Assembly (NCBI RefSeq): GCF_000085865.1 | Contig: NC_013511.1 | Location: 124,001-188,000 of the forward strand | Length of the DNA: 64,000 nucleotides | Direction of reading: 5' to 3' | DNA from: Metamycoplasma hominis ATCC 23114 | Lineage (GTDB): Bacteria > Bacillota_I > Bacilli_A > Mycoplasmatales > Metamycoplasmataceae | Part shown: positions 19,251 through 30,684 of the stretch, piece by piece | Position numbering within the stretch: position 1 is the first letter of the stretch | Layout of the letters: every line of letters begins with the position of its first letter | The notes under the pieces: generated by a model | The model's input: only the letters and a program-made list of their open reading frames with translations | Databases searched by the model: none | What the model was told of the DNA's origin: nothing | Position numbers and translations under genes: made by a program

Positions 19251-20465
19251 ATGGATTCTAACTTAGCAAATTTAATAAGGCCGAAAATTTTAGAAGATTT
19301 TATTTGCCCACAAGAACAAAAAAAATTATTTCAAAAAATTATAGAAAATAATGATTATCGTTCATTTATTTTTTATGGAAAGCCAGGTACCGGAAAAACA
19401 ACTATTTCCTATATTCTTGCCAATGCCTTAAAAGTAAATTACGAATATTTTAATGCGGCTATTGAAAATAAAGAAGATCTTGTACATAAATTAAAGTTGA
19501 ACAAGATTTTGATCATTGATGAGATTCATAGATTAAACAAAGATAAACAAGATATATTGTTACCATATCTAGAAAACGATTTAATCACAATTTATGCAAC
19601 TACAACGGAAAATCCATATTTTAAGCTTAATCCTGCATTACGTTCAAGATGTTCAATAATTGAAATTACTAAGCCAACAATTCAAGATTTATCAAGTTGT
19701 TTAAAAAATGCCTGCCTTAAAACTTTTGGTGTGGATCTTAATAAGGATATTGCTGATTATTTAGCCCTACAGGCTAATGGCGACTTTAGATCAGCATTAA
19801 ACAATCTTGATTTGATTATGTTAATTTTTAAAGATCAAGAATTTTCATTGGAGGCAATTAAAAAGATTATTCCCTCAATTCAATTTAGTTCAGATGAATC
19901 AGGTGATAATCATTATGATTATTTAAGTGCTTTTCATAAATCACTACGCGGTTCGGACATTGATGCAGCATTATATTGAGGATTTATCATTATTAAATCC
20001 GGAGATTTTGATGGTTTGTTTAGAAGAATGTTGTGTGCAAGTTACGAAGATGTTGGAATGGCAAATCCTAAATTGGGATCAGAGGTTTTGTCAGCAATTG
20101 AATGTTTTGAAAGAATAGGAATGCCTGAGGGGTATTTACCAATAACACAAGCAATATTAAATATTTGTTTAAGTCCAAAATCAAACACTGTTTATAGCTC
20201 ATCAACATTAATAAAATCTATAATTGACAGTGGAAATATTTTTGAAGTGCCAATTCATTTAAAAGATGCTCATTATAAATCGGCAGCAAAACTAAAAAGA
20301 GGATTAAATTATAAATATCCTCATGATTATAAAAATAATTATATTGATCAACAATATCTACCAAATGAATTAAAAGATAAAATTCATATTGAATTAAATG
20401 GGCAAGGTTATGAACAAAAAATTAAACAATACTGAGATTTAATAAAAAACAAAGGAGAAAAATAA
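19251..20465 (+). CDS. rarA: Replication-associated recombination protein A (AAA+ ATPase)
   Basis: A protein of 404 residues, close to the usual RarA/MgsA/WRNIP1 length. The AAA+ motifs are YGKPGTGKTTISYI (Walker A, about 43-52), LIIDEIHRLNKDKQD (Walker B) and IYATTTENPYFKLNPALRSRC (sensor 1 and arginine finger). The C terminus has the RarA block LCASYEDVGMANPKLG and the conserved YKYPHDYKNNYIDQQYLPNEL. It acts at stalled forks together with SSB and RecA. The reading frame ends at TAA 20463-20465 after a Trp(TGA) near the end. The pheS ATG follows one base later, with its SD (AAAGGAG) inside rarA, so the three genes rarA-pheS-pheT form an operon. Confidence 0.95.
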
Positions 20466-20466
20466 A

Positions 20467-21408
20467 ATGGAATTTGATTTAAATAAAATAAATACATTGG
20501 AAGATTTAAAGTTAGCTAAAAATGCTTTCAACAATTCAGATGAGTTAAAAGAATTAATGTCTCAAATTAAAACAGCAGATCCATTGCAAAAAGCAGAACT
20601 TGGTAAAAAAATTCAACTACTAAAAAAGCAAGCAGAAGATTTTTTTGATTTAGCAAAGCAAAAACTTGAAGATATAAAAATTCAAGATTTAATTAATCAA
20701 GAGTATGTAGATTTTGCAAATCCTATAAATACAACTGGAGGAATTCATCCAATTAATTTGGTTGCAAATAGATTTAGAGAATGATTATTGGCAAATGGAT
20801 ATTTTGAATATACGGGACCCGAAATAGAAAATGAAGAATATAACTTTGAACGTTTGAATATTCCTCAATCTCACCCCGCAAGAGAGATGCAAGATTCACT
20901 ATATATATCAGAAAAAGAATTGCTTAGAACTCACAATACAGGATTTAGTGCAAGAGCATTAGAGGAACATAAAAATCAAGAGTTTTCACAATTTGCTATT
21001 GGAAAAGTTTATAGAAATGATGAAGAAGATAGAACACATACTCACCAATTTACTCAATTAGATTTTGTTAGTGTTGGTAACCATTCATTTGGAACATTAA
21101 TTTATACATTGACTGAATTATTTTCTTATGTTTTAGAACAAAAGGTAAAAATTAGACTACGTCCTTCTTATTTTCCATTTACTGAACCTAGTGTTGAAGT
21201 TGATGTTTTGTTTAATGGAAAATGAGTTGAAGTTTTGGGTGCTGGTATGTTGCATGAAAACGTTTTAAAAATGGCCGGATATACCAATGATATGAATGGC
21301 ATTGCTGCAGGAATTGGTATTGAAAGAATAACAATGATAAAGTATGGCATTGACGATATAAGAGAATTGTATGGAAATGATCAAAGATTTTTAAAACAAT
21401 TTAAATAA
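20467..21408 (+). CDS. pheS: Phenylalanyl-tRNA synthetase alpha subunit
   Basis: A protein of 313 residues. The N-terminal 90 residues are the helical arm that contacts tRNA. Class II motifs follow: [13 protein letters not shown], then [24 protein letters not shown] (motif 1/2 region), [28 protein letters not shown], and motif 3 as [21 protein letters not shown] and the FTQLDFV block are typical of PheS. It forms a heterotetramer with PheT and carries the amino-acid activation site. It is translated from an SD within rarA, and its own stop is 11 nt before pheT. Confidence 0.96.
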
Positions 21409-21419
21409 AAGGAGCAAAA

Positions 21420-23594
21420 ATGTTATTTTCTTATAAAAAAATAGTTAAATTGGCAAATATAACTGACAAAAGTGTAGAAGAGGTTGTTGGAGCAATTAAT
21501 TCAATAGGCTTTGAAGTTGAAGAATATCATAAGTTTCTAGATGCCGAAGGTATGAAGTTCTGTCATGTATTAAAGGCATACAAAAATCCTAATTCCGATC
21601 GTTTAACAGTTTGTGAGGTTGAATTTGGTAATGGTGATCATTCAATAATTCAAACCAATGCAACAAACATGCATGAAGGCGATTATGTAATGGCTTATGT
21701 TCCTGGATCAAGATCTGGAAAAAATATATTTGCTGCCAAGGAACTAAAAGGAATCATCTCTGAAGGAATGTTTGTAAGTTTGAATGAAATTGGTATTCCA
21801 GAAGAATTTCATCCTTTAGATTCAAAAGATGGTATTTTTCAAGTTGGAAAAATAGATTTAAATTTAGACCCTGTTCAATATTTTGATCTTGATGATTATT
21901 TGATTGATGTAACGATTTTATCTAATAGAGCTGATGCATTGTGTTATTTAATTTTAGCTAAAGAAATTTCAGCATATTTTGAATCATATGTTGAACCTCT
22001 TTCAAAACCAAAACCTACTTTGGAAAGCGATATTGTTGTAAGTAAAAATTTAGTTGCTACAAACTGTTTTAGTTTAGTTGAAGCAACTACTAAACAACCT
22101 ACTATTTCTCTTCAAGATGAATTTCTTTTATGAAAACATGGAATAAAAACATTTAGAAATGCAGTTGATATAACTAATTTGGTCTTATTGTATGCGGGAG
22201 TTCCTTGTCATGTATATAATAAAAATTCTTTAAGTTCAAATGAGTTTTCTACATCATTGAGCAATGAAACATTAAATGTCTTAGGCAATAAACAAGTTAC
22301 ATTAAACAACAATTTGGTTGTAAAAAATGGAGATCAAACTGTTTCAATAGCAAGTGTTATAGGACTAGAAAATTATGAATATAGACCCGATGGTGGACAT
22401 TGCGTCTTTGAATTAGCATCATTTTCGTTAAAAGAAGTTAGAAGAAGTATAAAAACAGTCAAATTAGAAACATTGGCATCTTTACGGGGCTCAAAAGAAA
22501 TATCATGTGGTCAAGTTGTTATGGCATATGAATTTTTAACTAAATATTTAGATCAATATTCAGTTCAAATAAACGCACCAAAGCAAAGAAAAACAAATAT
22601 ATTAATTGATAGTCATTATATTACTAAATATGCGGGCTTTAATATTACAAAAACCAAAAAATATATTCAAGTCTTAAATCAATTAACTCTTTTGGGCTTT
22701 AAAATAAAGGAAGATTTATCATCAGTAATTTTTCCGACTTATAGATACGATTTAAAAAATATGCAAGATTTTGTTGAAGAAGTGTTTAGATTTTATGGAT
22801 ATGATAATTTCCCAGCTAAATCTCCAAAAATTACTAGATTATTAATTAAAGAAAACAAAGAATTTAAATTTATTGAAAACTTCTGTGCAAAAGGATATTT
22901 CAATGTTAGAACATACACGTTAATTAATCCTGAAAAAAACATTTTTAATCCATTTGATTTTAAAACTAATTTCAATGCAATTGCAGCAAAGAATTATGAT
23001 CATTCTCAAATTAGAAATTCAATGATTTCTTCATTATTAGAAGTCTTGGATACAAATATCAAACAAGGTTTGCCAGCTGCTTCTTATTTTGAAATTGCTA
23101 TGATTAATAATAAAATGAATGTATTAGGAATTGCTTCATTAAATAAAACTATTGATGATATAAAAGCTGATATTTATTCAATAACTAATGAAACATTGGA
23201 ATTTAAACCAAGTAAATTAAAAATTTTTAATCCAAATGCAGCACAAGAAATTTATTTAAATAACGAATTAATTGGATATGTTGCAAAATTAGACCCTCAC
23301 TATTGTCAATATAATGCAGTGTTTAGCGAAGTCTTTTTAGATAAAATTAATAGCAACGTAATTAAATATAAAAATTACAAGCACACACCTCTTAAATCTA
23401 GGGATGTTACTATATCTGTTTTAGATAAACAATCTATTGAAGAAACAATTAAAAAAATACAAAGTATTTTTGGCGTGTACAAAATTTCAATTAAGGATGT
23501 TTATAATAAAGATAATGGCACAAAAAATATTACATTAGAAGTAATTTTAGAAGATTGAGCAACCAAGAAATTTGATTCAATTTTTAATAAATAA
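21420..23594 (+). CDS. pheT: Phenylalanyl-tRNA synthetase beta subunit with degenerate editing region
   Basis: A protein of 724 residues; bacterial PheT is about 790-800. An EMAP-type tRNA-binding domain is near the N terminus (about 40-150: CHVLKAYKNPNSDRLTVCEV, NMHEGDYV). The B3/B4 editing region starts at GIKTFRNAVDITN, but the usual PLHAFD is PCHVYN and the VALAGVMGG-type loop is VSIASVIGLEN. The B5 region (FPTYRYDLKNMQDFVEEVFRFYGYDN) is standard and the end (about 640-724) is the FDX-ACB domain. PheT holds the editing site that removes Tyr from tRNA-Phe. Mycoplasma PheRS enzymes are known for relaxed editing, and this sequence fits that. The SD AAAGGAG is right after the pheS stop. Confidence 0.95.
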
Positions 23595-23598
23595 AATT

Positions 23599-23627
23599 AA
23601 AAAATGGTAAAAAAAGCCATTTTTTCT
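23599..23627 (+). terminator. Intrinsic terminator after pheT
   Basis: AAAAAATGG / CCATTTTTT stem with an A-rich loop and trailing T residues. Confidence 0.88.
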
Positions 23628-23691
23628 TTATTTTTTCTCTATTTTAAATTTTTAGGATATTTTATGAATATACTTAATTGCAGGAGTGAGA

Positions 23692-24705
23692 ATGAAAGAA
23701 ACAACAAATGATAATCTTCAAAAAGAAAAGAGCATTATTGCTGAAACATTAAAGGAAATAGAAAAGAAATTTGGCAAAGAAGCCGTTATGATTTTAGGAG
23801 AAAAGCCAAGCATAATTCCCGAAACTTTTAGTAGTGGTTCGTTGACTATTGATAGAGCGTTAGGAATAAATGGATGACCAAAAGGTAGAATTATTGAAAT
23901 ATATGGTCCAGAAAGTAGTGGAAAAACAACATTAGCGTTGCACGCTATTGCCGAAATACAAAAAACTGGTGGAATTGCAGCATTTATTGATGCTGAGCAT
24001 TCTATAGATCCAATATATGCCAAAAATTTAGGGGTTGATATTGACAATTTAATTTTATCTCAACCAGATTCAGGAGAACAAGCATTAGAAATTGTTGATA
24101 CATTGTCTAAATCCGGGGCAATAGGACTAATTGTTGTCGATTCGGTTGCTGCATTGGTTCCTGAGGCTGAGTTGAATGGAGAAATGAAAGACCAAGTAGT
24201 AGGTGCACAGGCAAGGCTTATGTCTAAAGCCTTAAGAAAAATAACTGGATCATTATCAAAAAACAAGACAACAGTAATATTTATTAATCAAATAAGAGAA
24301 AAAATTGGAGTTATTTTTGGCAATCCTGAAACAACAACCGGCGGAAGAGCATTGAAATTTTATTCAAGTATTCGCCTTGAAGTTAGAAAAATTCAAAATG
24401 TAACCAATAACGGAGACATTACAGGTAATCAAATTAAGTGTAAAGTTGTAAAGAACAAATTAGCTGCTCCATATAAAACTGCTCAAATTGATATTATTTT
24501 TTCAAAAGGTATTTCAAAAGAGCTTGAAATAATTAATTTAGCAGAAGAATTAGGAATTTTAGTAAAAAAGGGCTCGTGATATAGTTTCAATGGTGAAAAT
24601 ATAGCACAAGGAGTGTTAAATTTACAATTTATTTTGCAAACTAATAAAGAATTATTCGATAAATTAAAACAAGAAGTTTTAGACAAATTAAATTCGATAA
24701 ATTAA
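23692..24705 (+). CDS. recA: DNA recombinase RecA
   Basis: A protein of 337 residues. Walker A is GPESSGKTT (72-80). [20 protein letters not shown] is the Walker B and L1 loop, and [21 protein letters not shown] is the L2 DNA-binding loop. It forms ATP-dependent filaments on single-stranded DNA and performs strand exchange. ATG 23692 is chosen over the in-frame GTG two codons upstream because the SD AGGAG (23682-23686) would overlap that GTG. The C terminus is shorter than in E. coli and lacks a long acidic tail. Monocistronic, between the pheT terminator and the promoter of ymdB. I see no convincing LexA/SOS box upstream. Confidence 0.97.
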
Positions 24706-24731
24706 AATAGAAATTTAAACATATAAATGTT

Positions 24732-24737
24732 TATAAT
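24732..24737 (+). promoter_or_regulatory. -10 box TATAAT, leaderless start of ymdB
   Basis: TATAAT ends 7 nt before the ATG at 24745. No SD is present. This is one of the clearest leaderless cases in the window. Confidence 0.75.
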
Positions 24738-24744
24738 TTAAACT

Positions 24745-25551
24745 ATGAAAAATGAAAATATAAAAATTCTATTTTTGGGAGACATATTTGGTTTACCAGG
24801 AATTAGATTTGTTGAGCAACAATTGCCAAACATAATAAAACAAAATAATATTGATTTTGTAATCGCTCAAGCAGAAAACGTTTCAGGAAGAAAGGGCTTT
24901 GAGCCTAAGGATTATGAAAGATTAAAAAGAGCAGGAATAAATGCATTTACATTAGGAAATCACGTTTGAGCTAAAGAAAAGATTCATCAAATAATAAACA
25001 ACGGAGATTTAATAAGACCAGCAAATATAAATAGTTCATATCCTGGCAAAGGCATAAGAATATTTGATATTAAAGGCCATAAAGTCGCAATTATGTCTTT
25101 TATGGGCATAACATTTAATCCTCTATTAGAACCATGAAAAGAACAAAGTGCAAATAATTTCTTTGACGAATTTGATGAGCTATATGAAAATAATGGCGCA
25201 GATTATTACATAATAGATTTTCATGCTGAGACAACATCTGAAAAAGCAGTATTTTCACTATACGTTGATGGTAAAGTTGATGCAATTTTTGGAACGCATA
25301 CGCACGTTCAAACAAACGATGCAAGAATTTTGCCTAAGGGTACATATTTTGTAACTGATGCCGGAATGTGTGGTCCAAGAGATTGCGCTATTGGTTCTGA
25401 CTTCCAAGAAGTATATGAAAAAATGCGTTACGCAGCATTTTCTGCATTTAAAGTATCAAAAAATAAATGTCAATTAAATGGAGTTATTTTTACATTAACT
25501 AAAGATCCAACAGCAAAGCATATTGAGTTAGTAAATATAAAGGAGCAATAA
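24745..25551 (+). CDS. ymdB: YmdB-family metallophosphodiesterase
   Basis: A protein of 268 residues. The N terminus KILFLGDIFGLPGIRFVEQQ has the GDI metal motif; IAQAENVSGRKGF and TLGNHVW give the Asn and His metal ligands. IDFHAETTSEKAV and AIFGTHTHVQTNDARILPKGT complete the binuclear site. The family (TIGR00282 in type) hydrolyses cyclic nucleotides such as 2',3'-cAMP in B. subtilis and influences RNA turnover there. No membrane segment. It starts an operon of at least seven closely spaced genes (ymdB-nusB-tlyA-sufS-iscU-dinB-nadD) and its stop is 1 nt before the nusB ATG, with the SD AAGGAG in its last codons. Confidence 0.93.
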
Positions 25552-25552
25552 T

Positions 25553-26026
25553 ATGAATAACGATTCATCATCAAAAATCAGTGAGAAGGATAAACGAATT
25601 TTATTTCTACTCAATAAATATAAGGCAAGGATGCATATTATTAATTGCATATATCAGAGCGAGCTATTTAATAAGAATCTTTCAATACAAGAAATTTTGG
25701 AAAATTGTGGAGAAAATCAATTGAATGCCAATGAAATAGAATCTTTAAAAATAATTGAAGCTAAATATGATGTTTTTACTAGAATAGCAAAAAAATTTAT
25801 TAGTGAAGACTGAGAATGAAATAGAATTTTACCACTATCGAGAGCCATAATAATATACGGTGAATATGAATTATTATTTAATGACCCAAGGGTGGTAATT
25901 AATGAGATGGTTAATATTTCAAAAATATACAGTCCTAATAATGATTATAAATTTATCAATAAGGTTCTAGATCTTGTTTCTAAAAATGTAATTAAAAAAA
26001 ATACTAAAGATGAAAAAGAAAATTAG
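25553..26026 (+). CDS. nusB: Transcription antitermination factor NusB
   Basis: A protein of 157 residues, slightly longer than the usual 130-150. The all-helical NusB pattern is recognisable: KARMHIINCIYQSELF at the start (family R..a.q.LYq.e), KKFISEDWEWNRILPLSRAIIIYGEYELLF near the C-terminal half (family W...Rl...d..iLrla.yEl). NusB with S10 binds boxA RNA and supports rRNA transcription. Sequence conservation is low, so the call also rests on order: in many low-GC genomes nusB lies by tlyA. Two Trp(TGA) are close together at DWEW. The 3' end overlaps tlyA by 17 nt. Confidence 0.8.
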
Positions 26027-26744
26027 CGAGATAATAACCAATATTTTTAAATACGATTTGAAAATTTCAGAAGCGTTAATTAGAGAAGGAAGAGTAATTG
26101 TAAATAATGAAAAGATAATTATTCCATCATTAAAATTTGAAGAAACCGATGTAGATATAAGATTCATTAATATGAAATTGCCCTATGTTTCAAGAGGCGC
26201 TTATAAATTATTAGAAGCAATAGAAAAATTTAATATAAACTTAACGGATAAAATATGTCTTGACATAGGATCGTCTACTGGGGGATTTGTTGATGTAATG
26301 TTAAGGCATGGTGCTAAAAAAGTATATGCCGTAGATTGTGGCACAAATCAACTAGCATATGAACTTAGGATAAATGATAAGGTTGTTGTTTATGAAAAAA
26401 CTAATCTTAAAAATTTAAAAAAGGAAATGTTCCTTGAAAATATTGAATTTGTATCTTGCGATGTTTCATTTATAAGCTTGAAATATGTATTTGAGGTTTG
26501 CAATAAATTATTAAATAATAATGTAAATGTAGTTTTTTTAATTAAACCCCAATTTGAAGCTTCTAGCAAATATGTCGAACCTGGAGGGTATGTTAACCAA
26601 GAAAATCATAAATATATTATTGATAAAGTAATTTCATATGCAAAAAATAATGGCTTTGTTTTGATTAATTTAATAAAAAGCCCTATTTTAGGAGAAAAAT
26701 CAAAAAACATTGAATATTTAGGCTTTTTTAGAAAGGATAGTTAA
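26010..26744 (+). CDS. tlyA: TlyA-family rRNA methyltransferase (hemolysin A-like)
   Basis: A protein of 244 residues. The N-terminal 60 form an S4 RNA-binding domain (ALIREGRVIVNNEK), followed by PYVSRGAYKLLEAIEKF (K of the catalytic KDKE set). The SAM-binding motif is CLDIGSSTGGFVDVMLRHGA. VSCDVSFISLKYV and FLIKPQFEASSKYVEPGG are further catalytic blocks. TlyA proteins 2'-O-methylate 16S and/or 23S rRNA; some are described as hemolysins. Cytoplasmic. It overlaps nusB by 17 nt and sufS by one base (TAATG). Confidence 0.93.
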   Translation: MKKKISEIITNIFKYDLKISEALIREGRVIVNNEKIIIPSLKFEETDVDIRFINMKLPYVSRGAYKLLEAIEKFNINLTDKICLDIGSSTGGFVDVMLRHGAKKVYAVDCGTNQLAYELRINDKVVVYEKTNLKNLKKEMFLENIEFVSCDVSFISLKYVFEVCNKLLNNNVNVVFLIKPQFEASSKYVEPGGYVNQENHKYIIDKVISYAKNNGFVLINLIKSPILGEKSKNIEYLGFFRKDS

Positions 26745-27913
26745 TGAATTATAAGGATTTATTTCCTATGTTTAAAAATAATCCCGGTATTGTATATTTC
26801 GATAATTCAGCACTCACTTTTAAACCACAAACCGTAATAAATTCAGGTATTGATTTTTATGAAAAATATTCAATTTCTACAAGGACTGCTGATAGCGTTT
26901 TAGGAATACAAACAGAAGAAGTAATGCATGAAACTAGAAAAAAAATTGCAGATTTGATTGACGCTTCTGCCGATCAAACCATATTTACTTCAGGAACGAC
27001 TGATGGATTAAACTTAATATCTTTAATGTTAAAAGATATAATAAAGGATGGCGAAATAATATTTAGCTATTTTAATCACAGCTCAGCAATCGTTCCATTC
27101 ATTGAAAATCTTAAAAACAATAATATAACATTTAAATATGCAAAAGATAACGAGGAAGTTTTAAATTTAATAAATGAAAAAACGAAGTTAATTGTATTAC
27201 CTCAATTAACTAATAATTTTAATGTATTTTTTGATTTAAAAAAAATTCATCAAAAATCTAAAAAATATGGTGCATATTTGATAAACGATGCCGCACAAGC
27301 TATTGCTCACGAAAAAGTTTCATTGAACGACTGCGATGTAATTGTTTTTTCAAGTAATAAAATTTATGGTCCTACTGGTATGGGGGCTTTAGTAATTGAA
27401 AAAGATTTACTAAAAAAAATAGTTCCTCAAAAATGAGGTGGTGGTCAAGTTCAATCTATTGGTTCTGGTTGCGAATGAAGTGCCAAGAATGATATAAAAA
27501 AATTTGAACCTGGAACTCCTAATTTTGCCGGGATTTTTCAATTTAACGCTGCAATCGATTTTATAAATAGTTTAGGTTATGAATTAATAAATAAACTAGA
27601 AACAGCTGTTGCAAATTATTGCTATGATGAATTAAAAACAATAGATGGAATAGAAATAGATTCAAAAAGAGGGGATAAAATTATTTTATTTAATATAAAA
27701 AATATTCCTTCTCAGGATATTGCATCATATTTAGGACATAATAATATTTATGTAAGATCTGGGGTTTTTTGTGCACATAAATTTCATGAATTGAAACAAT
27801 ATGGCAATAGTTATGTAAGAATTTCAATTTCATTTTATAATGATTATAATGATGTTGATAAATTCATTAAACTTTTAAAAGAAATGGGGGCTAATTTTCT
27901 TGAATTTTTATAG
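26744..27913 (+). CDS. sufS: Cysteine desulfurase, SufS type
   Basis: A protein of 389 residues, fold-type I PLP enzyme. YFDNSALTFKPQTVI at the start, SGTTDGLNLI and NDAAQAIAHEKV are PLP-pocket blocks. The PLP lysine is K206 in SSNKIYGPTGMG, and the catalytic cysteine is C343 in VRSGVFCAHKF. It removes sulfur from L-cysteine as a persulfide and passes it on to acceptors such as the adjacent IscU-like scaffold and, in thio-modification of tRNA, to MnmA (encoded at 32121). Its end overlaps the next gene by 14 nt. Confidence 0.93.
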
Positions 27914-28349
27914 TAATATTGAAAAACAAAGAATAATTTTTGATGCATACGAAAACCCAAAATTTAAAATAAAAAATGATGAAGATTTTAAGAAAACTGA
28001 TAAGACATTATTTGAACATTCAAATGTATGCGTTGACGATATTAAGTTAAATTTTTTATTTGATGAAAAAAATACTTTGAAAAAAGTGGAATATTGTGCT
28101 AAAGGGTGTTCAATTTTTTTGTCATCTGTTGAATTAATGATTCAGCAAATTTTGAATAAAAATAAATTAGAAATAAATGAAATTTTAAATGAATATAAAA
28201 CAATGATAGATACATCTACAATTTCACAACGTGGTGGAGAAATATTGGGAAAATTGGTTGTATATCAAAATGTAAGAGTTCATTTAAATAGGTTAGAATG
28301 TGCATCAATAATTTTTAGGTTAATAAAAAAAGCTGTTTCTAATGAATAA
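27900..28349 (+). CDS. iscU: IscU/SufU-like iron-sulfur scaffold or sulfur acceptor
   Basis: A protein of 149 residues if started at TTG 27900; no ATG exists near the expected start. MNFYSNIEKQRIIFDAYENPKFK fits the family's N terminus (L...YR..I.DHY..PRN). Three cysteines match the scaffold ligands: VCVDDI, KGCSIF and LECASI. The Asp after the first Cys is also kept, but the usual G is V. As a SufU-type partner it would accept sulfur from SufS, whose gene it overlaps by 14 nt. Few iron-sulfur proteins are expected in mycoplasmas, so a sulfur-relay role toward tRNA thiolation is equally plausible. The start codon is the uncertain part. Confidence 0.85.
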   Translation: MNFYSNIEKQRIIFDAYENPKFKIKNDEDFKKTDKTLFEHSNVCVDDIKLNFLFDEKNTLKKVEYCAKGCSIFLSSVELMIQQILNKNKLEINEILNEYKTMIDTSTISQRGGEILGKLVVYQNVRVHLNRLECASIIFRLIKKAVSNE

Positions 28350-29598
28350 GATAATTTTTCACATAGATATGGACTCCTTCTTTGTTAGTTGCGAACGTTC
28401 TATTAATACAAACTTAATAGACAAGCCTGTTGTAATTGCTAAACGATACAAACGTTCAATAATTAGTGCAATGTCTTACGAGGTAAAAAATCTTGGATAT
28501 AGAGTAGGAAGTTCTTTATACACCGTTTTAGAAAAGGTTCCTAATTTGCTTATAGTAGAACCACACTATGATTTATATTCTCTAATTTCTAAAAAAATTT
28601 TTGATTATCTAAAAAATAAGTATTGTACACAACTAGAAATATATTCAATAGACGAATGCTATATTGATTTTAGCAACACTGTTAGCAATTGGGAGGAAGC
28701 TAAAAATCTTGCCCAACAAATTAAAGATGATATTTTAAAAACATTTATGATTCCTTGTTCAATAGGAATTTCCTTTACAAAGTTTTTGGCAAAAATGAGT
28801 ACAAATAAAGCAAAACCATCAGGAATTTTAATAACAAAAAAGGAAGATATTGAAAGAAATTTTTACTCATTGCCGGTGGAAAAAATATTTGGGGTAGGAA
28901 AAAATATTTCACAACAATTAATAAAAAATAAAATTTCTACTTATAAAGATTTGCTAGAATGCAATAATGAAATTTTTTTAAGAAAATTGTTTAAAAAAAA
29001 TTTTTTCTTATTTATTGAACAACTAAAGGGAATCAATGCAACCGACCACATCTTAAATCTTGAAACAAAAGGAATAAGTAACACGATAACTTTTATGGAA
29101 AAAGATTCTGATGATATTGTTTTTTTGAAAAATGAATTGTTTAAATTGGCAAGAAATGTTGCTAATAGGGCCGTAAACAACAATTATGAATGCAGATGTG
29201 TTGAAGTTTTAATAAGAAAACAAGACAAAAAATGAATGTCAGAGCAAAAAAAAATTGATTTTTTTACAAATGATATTGACATTATTTTTAAAATTGCGTT
29301 AAAACTTTTTTTAAATTTATGAAATGAAAAAGAATGTTTAAGGGGTCTTGGAATTAGAATCTGCGATTTGAGGTCGATATTTCAAGAAAACAAACAAATC
29401 GATTTGTTTGAAGATAATAATCAAAAATCAATAGTAAATTCAATATTAAATGAGGTTAATGCAAAATTTGAGGGTAAAATTTTAATAACAGGGAAACAAT
29501 ATTTGTTAGAGAATTCAATCGATATTGATAATATAAAGTTTTTAAGAAAAAACAATCAACCATATGATAAAAAAATAAATTTAGAGGAGAAAAAATAA
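28342..29598 (+). CDS. dinB: DNA polymerase IV (Y-family)
   Basis: A protein of 418 residues. The Y-family catalytic blocks are HIDMDSFFVSCE (D7, D9 region) and IYSIDECYIDF (DE pair), with IGISFTKFLAKMSTNKAKPSG and PVEKIFGVGK (helix-hairpin-helix in the thumb). The C-terminal 120 residues are the little-finger part. It performs translesion synthesis with low fidelity. No UmuD or LexA-like gene is near. The start overlaps iscU by 8 nt and the end overlaps nadD by one base (TAATG), so it is expressed with the sulfur and NAD genes rather than as a stand-alone damage-response gene. Confidence 0.93.
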
Positions 29599-30680
29599 TG
29601 AAGATAGGAATATTTGGCGGAAGTTTTGATCCTGTTCATAAAGGACATATTTTAATTGCTAATGATGCAATTGAATTATTAAAACTAGATAAAGTTATTT
29701 TTGTTCCTGCTAACAAAAATCCTTTTAAAGATAAGCAAGATTATGCATCTAATGAACATAGAATAAATATGATTAATATTGTTATAAACAAGAGTAATAT
29801 GGAAGTTTCACAATTTGAAACAAAAAGAGGTGGCACCTCATACACAATTGATACTGTAAAATATTTTGCTCAAAAGTATCCAAACGATGAGCTATATTTT
29901 TTAATTGGATCGGATAACGTTGGCAGTTTAAACAAATGAAAAGATATAGAAGAAATTTCAAAAATTGTAAAAATTGTTGTATTTAATAGAAATAATATTT
30001 ATTCAAAAATCAATATTAAAAAATACAATTGTTTAGTTTTAAAAAATTCTTTTCATCCTTTTTCTTCAACTTCTTATAAAAATGGAAATATAAATGTAGT
30101 AGATGAAAGGGTTCAAGAATACATAGGAAAGAATTATTTATATTTAGAAAATATTGCCAAAAATACTCTTTCTATTCCTAGATTTAAACATTTAAGATAT
30201 ACTGCCGAATTTTCTGCACAATTGGCTAAAAAAAATAATTTTGATGTTGAATTAGCATATAAAACTGGTTTTATGCATGATATTACTAAAGAGTGAGACA
30301 TAAACAAGGCATATAAATTTTTAAGTTCATATGGGTATAATGAACAAAATTTGCCAGAATATATGCTACACCAAACTACGGCCTATTATTGGTTGAGGGA
30401 TGTATATAAATATCAAAATGATGAAGCGTTACAAGCAATCAAAATTCATACATCATTAGATTTTAAAATATCTTTATTGGCAAAAATTTTATATATTGCT
30501 GACAAAATTTGTGAAGGAAGAAAATGACCGGGAATTCAAAAAATTAGAGAGCTTGCCTTAAATAATTTAGAAGAAGGTTTTAAGGAAGTAATTAGAATAT
30601 GCGGTCTTAAATTTAATGAACAAAAAGGCATTATTTTTGATGAAAAGCAAAAAGAAATATATAAGTTATTATTAAAATAA
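29598..30680 (+). CDS. nadD: Nicotinate-nucleotide adenylyltransferase fused to a YqeK-type HD hydrolase
   Basis: A protein of 360 residues, about twice the size of plain NadD. Residues 1-190 are NadD: GIFGGSFDPVHKGHILIA holds the GGSFDPxHxGH nucleotidyl-transfer motif, with GGTSYTIDTVKYF and FLIGSDNVGSLNKW. Residues about 195-355 match YqeK: RFKHLRYTAEFSAQLAKK (His at the family position), TGFMHDITKEW (HD), and SLLAKILYIADKICEGRKW. NadD makes deamido-NAD; YqeK-type HD proteins hydrolyse Ap4A. In B. subtilis these are separate adjacent genes. Mycoplasmas often carry the fusion. Last gene of the ymdB operon; no clear terminator follows before the infC promoter. Confidence 0.92.
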
Positions 30681-30684
30681 AATG

